Assembly (NCBI GenBank): GCA_002393195.1
Contig: DGIK01000083.1
Coordinates: 1-7,123 of the forward strand
Reading direction: 5' to 3'
Length of the DNA: 7,123 nt
Origin: Bacteroidales bacterium UBA3824
GTDB lineage: Bacteria; Bacteroidota; Bacteroidia; Bacteroidales; UBA3824
A model generated the notes under the pieces. It was given only the letters and a program-made list of their open reading frames with translations. It was not told the origin of the DNA and ran no database searches. Made by a program: the position numbers and the translations under genes. Below, in pieces: positions 5,235 through 7,123 of this stretch (position 1 is its first letter; each line of letters opens with the position of its first letter).

Positions 5235-6320
5235 TTAACTAATATGTTTGAAAAAATCCATCACGTCGTCCCAGGTCTTGTATGGAGCTTCGCCAAATTG
5301 CAGGAACGCGCCCATAAAGTCCTCCGCACCGTTGTAAGGGCGGTCGTCGATGAGGTAGTCGCCGTAATTGAGATTTTTGTGATGCGAGATTATCAGACGG
5401 CGATAAGCCGCCACGCCAAGCCACTTCTGCACCCATTGCATCTTGTCGCTCCACGCCGTAGGATTGCTAAACGGCGCACTCGTCAGGATATAGGTATCGT
5501 ATTTCATCGACAATGTTCTGAACGCCTTCACCGCGCTCGGCATCGGTTCCAACGCCGCAAAATATCCCGGAATGTCCCACGGATGACCTTCGTACTGCTG
5601 CACGGTCTGCGCGTCAAATTTTCTTACGCCCTTTTCAAAATCCACAAGCGTACCGTCGAGGTCAAAATAAATTATAGGACGCTGAGTGCCATTCTGACGG
5701 TCGTCAATCCAACGAATCACTTGAACCACAGAATTTTGCAAGACGCTCTCGTTCAATCGGTGTTCGCCGTCAAAATATATCGCATTGAGATAATGCGCTG
5801 CAAACATATCAAAGGTATGCACCAACGGATCCTTGTCGCCAAAAAGTCCATATACCCGCTTGCGATTTTCGTCAACATCGATGCCCGAAAACGACTTTGC
5901 CATCACCTCCTTGAACTCATCGACAGTGTCCTGCGTAATCCAAAACTCCGTCTCGCCGTCCTGACGGGCGTTGAGCCACTTCTGCTTGCCCATACCGTGA
6001 AGTTTTTTGAGGGTGTCGCCGATTTGGAACGCCGGATTCACCAAAATTCTGTCAAATCCATAGAGTTGCTCGGCGTAAAATCCGCCCATCGATGTGCCGA
6101 TGATGATGTCGGGCTTTTCGGTGTCGCAGATTTCGTGAAGGAGTTTCATCGCCGCAAGCGGGCTTACAGGCAGGTCGGGGGAAATGACGGTGGCATTAGG
6201 CAGGAGAATCCGCAAATTTTTGGCAGTGCCGCTCGCGCCCGACGACGCAAAGCCGTGGACGTAGAGGATTTTCTTGCCCTGCATCAGGTCGGGGTATTGT
6301 GTGTAGTTTTGATTGTCCAT
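5235..6320 (-). CDS. Fusion protein: YqiA-like alpha/beta-hydrolase + HAD 5'(3')-nucleotidase (NT5C type)
   Basis: Two enzymes in one 361-residue chain. Residues about 16-205 are a compact esterase-like alpha/beta-hydrolase of the YqiA/YcfP (UPF0227) type: ILYVHGFASSG (18-28), nucleophile elbow GTSMGG with Ser77 (75-80), an acid candidate in GDKD (161-164) and His187 in GEHR. Residues about 213-361 are a HAD hydrolase like 5'(3')-deoxyribonucleotidases (NT5C): motif I FDLDGTLVDF with Asp220/Asp222, motif II LTSAPF (279-284), and motif III LIDDRPYNG (323-331) with D325/D326. All catalytic residues look intact. Natural substrates are unknown; ester hydrolysis and (deoxy)nucleoside monophosphate dephosphorylation are the family activities. 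The start at 6320 is chosen because a good promoter lies just upstream. The frame stays open to 6443, but those 41 codons cover the promoter and an antisense relic and have no domain. The stop is 4 bp from repeat cluster B. Confidence 0.88.
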   Translation of the reverse strand: MDNQNYTQYPDLMQGKKILYVHGFASSGASGTAKNLRILLPNATVISPDLPVSPLAAMKLLHEICDTEKPDIIIGTSMGGFYAEQLYGFDRILVNPAFQIGDTLKKLHGMGKQKWLNARQDGETEFWITQDTVDEFKEVMAKSFSGIDVDENRKRVYGLFGDKDPLVHTFDMFAAHYLNAIYFDGEHRLNESVLQNSVVQVIRWIDDRQNGTQRPIIYFDLDGTLVDFEKGVRKFDAQTVQQYEGHPWDIPGYFAALEPMPSAVKAFRTLSMKYDTYILTSAPFSNPTAWSDKMQWVQKWLGVAAYRRLIISHHKNLNYGDYLIDDRPYNGAEDFMGAFLQFGEAPYKTWDDVMDFFKHIS

Positions 6321-6345
6321 AATAATGATTGTTTCGTTGCAGGGA

Positions 6346-6376
6346 CAAAGGTAGCAATAATTATTTGGATTGGCAA
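6346..6376 (-). promoter_or_regulatory. Promoter of the hydrolase/nucleotidase gene (-33 TTG, -7 TACCTTTG)
   Basis: On the minus strand the -7 box TACCTTTG (6353-6346) follows TTG (6376-6374) with a 20-bp spacer, a full match to the Bacteroidetes arrangement of -33 TTG, 19-21 bp, TAnnTTTG. It predicts a start near 6340 and a leader of about 20 nt before the ATG at 6320, which settles that start. It overlaps the ORF6N relic on the other strand. Confidence 0.78.
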
Positions 6377-6455
6377 CAAAAAGGTAATGCTCGACCGCGA
6401 TTTGTCGGAGTTGTACGGTGATGAGACACGTGTATTGAACCAAGCGGTAAGAACA
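6357..6455 (+). pseudogene. Relic of an ORF6N-domain (KilA-N/antirepressor-like) gene
   Basis: One + strand frame reads a segment IIIWIGNKKVMLDRDL (starting near 6357), then SELYGDETRVLNQAVR ending near 6452. This matches the start of the ORF6N domain, whose family core is KVMLDxDLAxLYGVETKxLNxAVKRN. The expected continuation (RFPxDFMFQL) is absent: the frame passes into unrelated residues and stops at about 6483. No start codon or upstream gene body belongs to it, since the upstream frame is antisense to the hydrolase gene. ORF6N domains occur in phage-like DNA-binding proteins and are often near mobile DNA. Only about 33 codons remain, so this is a dead fragment. Confidence 0.62.
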
Positions 6456-6604
6456 GCTTCCAGTTTGTTTTTGGTAGTTTTGTAACTAATAAACACATTT
6501 GATTCTGAAGAAAGTAACATCATTTATACCTTATACTCTCCACAAATGCTATTTAACGTGAGTTCGACGAAATAATTTAAAAATAATCGTCTGAAAATTA
6601 GGAA
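6456..6604. other. A/T-rich stretch without a recognisable gene
   Basis: No credible coding frame or promoter box is visible between the ORF6N relic and the insertion sequence leader. The segment ACGTGAGTTCGACGA starting at 6556 is the best candidate for the left end of the insertion sequence, since IS982-family termini begin with AC. The junction cannot be proven without the right end. Confidence 0.5.
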
Positions 6605-6668
6605 ATTAGCGATATATTTGGTAACTTTAAAGTGTCAAAAAAAAGTCAAACCTAATAATATCGCTAAT
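6605..6668. repeat. 11-bp inverted repeat spanning the transposase leader
   Basis: ATTAGCGATAT (6605-6615) is the exact reverse complement of ATATCGCTAAT (6658-6668), with a 42-nt loop. The left arm runs into the -7 box (6613-6620). The right arm ends on the first two bases of the ATG at 6667. The left arm is upstream of the predicted transcript start, so only transcripts entering from outside would carry both arms. Confidence 0.7.
6613..6620 (+). promoter_or_regulatory. -7 promoter box (TAnnTTTG) for the transposase
   Basis: TATATTTG matches the Bacteroidetes -7 consensus. At 19-bp spacing upstream lies CTG (6591-6593), a two-of-three match to the -33 TTG. The predicted start is near 6627, with a leader of about 40 nt. 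Confidence 0.55.
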
Positions 6669-7123
6669 GTTTTCCGAAGACAAAGTTACTGAAATTTTCT
6701 GTATGGCAGATGATTTTTGCAAATTTTTTGATGCAAAGATGAAAAAATACACTCTGCCAAAGACTACAAAAAGGGCCTACCATCGGGAAGGGACACTCTC
6801 GAAGGCGGAAGTGATGGTAATCATCATCATGTTTCACAATTCGGATTATCGTTGCCTTAAGCACTTCTATCTGGAACAAGTGTCAAAGCACCTACGGCAC
6901 TTGTTTCCAAAGATTGTGTCGTACAACCGTTTTGTTGAGCTTGAAAAGGAGGTTGCCGTCCCGCTGACCATCTTCATCAAGAAAGTACTGCTGGGCAAGT
7001 GTACAGGCATCAGTTTCGTTGACAGTACGCCGCTGAGGGTCTGCAAAAACCAACGCATCCACATGCACAAGGTCTTCAGGGGCGTTGCGCAGAGGGGTAA
7101 ATGCTCCATGGGCTGGTTCTTCG
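6667..7123 (+). CDS. IS982-family transposase, N-terminal half (3'-truncated by window edge)
   Basis: This DDE transposase would cut and join the ends of its insertion sequence. The frame starting at ATG 6667 stays open for 152 codons to the window end, about half of the usual length of nearly 300 residues. It reads MFSEDKVTEIFCMADDFCKF, then TLSKAEVMVIIIMFHNSDYRCLKHFY at about 43-68 and SYNRFVELEKE at 85-95. The diagnostic block is SFVDSTPLRVCKNQRIHMHK at 116-135, followed by RGKCSMGWFF (143-152), which is characteristic of IS982 transposases. Asp119 in VDSTPL is the likely first catalytic Asp; the others lie outside the window. No internal stop or frameshift is seen, so the gene may be intact. 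It has its own -7 box and a hairpin over the start codon. Confidence 0.9.
   Translation, partial: MFSEDKVTEIFCMADDFCKFFDAKMKKYTLPKTTKRAYHREGTLSKAEVMVIIIMFHNSDYRCLKHFYLEQVSKHLRHLFPKIVSYNRFVELEKEVAVPLTIFIKKVLLGKCTGISFVDSTPLRVCKNQRIHMHKVFRGVAQRGKCSMGWFF

Larger units (their letters stand above)
6556..7123 (+). mobile_element. IS982-family insertion sequence, left part (right end outside the window)
   Basis: The element is defined by its transposase gene from 6667 onward. About half of an element of roughly 1 kb is present. The left boundary near 6556 (ACGTGAGTTCGACG) is a guess from the usual AC start and a leader of about 110 bp. The terminal inverted repeat and target duplication cannot be checked because the right end is missing. 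Confidence 0.6.

Noticed and set aside
6321..6443. 41-codon N-terminal extension of the hydrolase/nucleotidase gene
   Set aside because: A full promoter at 6346-6376 would lie inside it, the residues show no signal peptide or domain, and the ATG at 6320 starts a normal hydrolase N-terminus.
5244..6485. 413-codon open frame on the + strand
   Set aside because: It is mostly the antisense of the hydrolase/nucleotidase gene. Only its last part (from about 6357) carries real similarity, reported separately as an ORF6N relic.
6867..7109. Minus-strand 80-codon frame within the transposase
   Set aside because: It is opposite the conserved IS982 transposase block and has no features of its own.

Overview
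The window looks like a chromosomal segment from a member of the Bacteroidales, possibly a Prevotella-like organism. The protein sequences read as Bacteroidetes versions of their families. Gene starts lack Shine-Dalgarno sequences and have A/T-rich leaders. Several starts are preceded by the Bacteroidetes sigma-ABfrA -7 box TAnnTTTG. The genus is an inference; the phylum-level call is better supported.

Layout. At the left edge, on the + strand, is the C-terminal half of glycyl-tRNA synthetase (1-801), followed by a small lipoprotein of unknown function with its own -7 box (937-1320). A near-ideal bidirectional hairpin terminator (1351-1390) separates these from a minus-strand block. Reading in the direction of transcription, that block holds an alpha/beta-hydrolase fused to a HAD 5'-nucleotidase (6320 to 5235), an AAA ATPase with a DUF234/PD-(D/E)XK-type tail (5067 to 3649), a CobW/COG0523 metal-GTPase (3446 to 2409), and an S4-domain RluA-family pseudouridine synthase (2396 to 1419). 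The last two are 12 bp apart and are probably one transcript. The first three each have their own candidate promoter.

The right end is accessory DNA. A short relic of an ORF6N-domain gene (about 6357-6455, + strand) overlaps the promoter of the hydrolase/nucleotidase gene. It is followed by the left part of an IS982-family insertion sequence whose transposase (from 6667) runs off the window.

The most unusual structure is a pair of palindromic repeat clusters (3518-3640 and 5111-5231). Each holds two 63-bp-periodic hairpin units in the same orientation. They bracket the ATPase gene and its promoter almost exactly, so the gene sits in a 1.59-kb cassette between direct repeats. A second feature of interest is an 11-bp inverted repeat in the IS leader. 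One arm lies upstream of the predicted transposase transcript start and the other covers the start codon. That is the arrangement expected of a device that silences the transposase on transcripts entering from outside. The genes are mostly housekeeping or generic, and no multi-gene pathway is evident. No tRNA, rRNA, CRISPR array or riboswitch was recognised.
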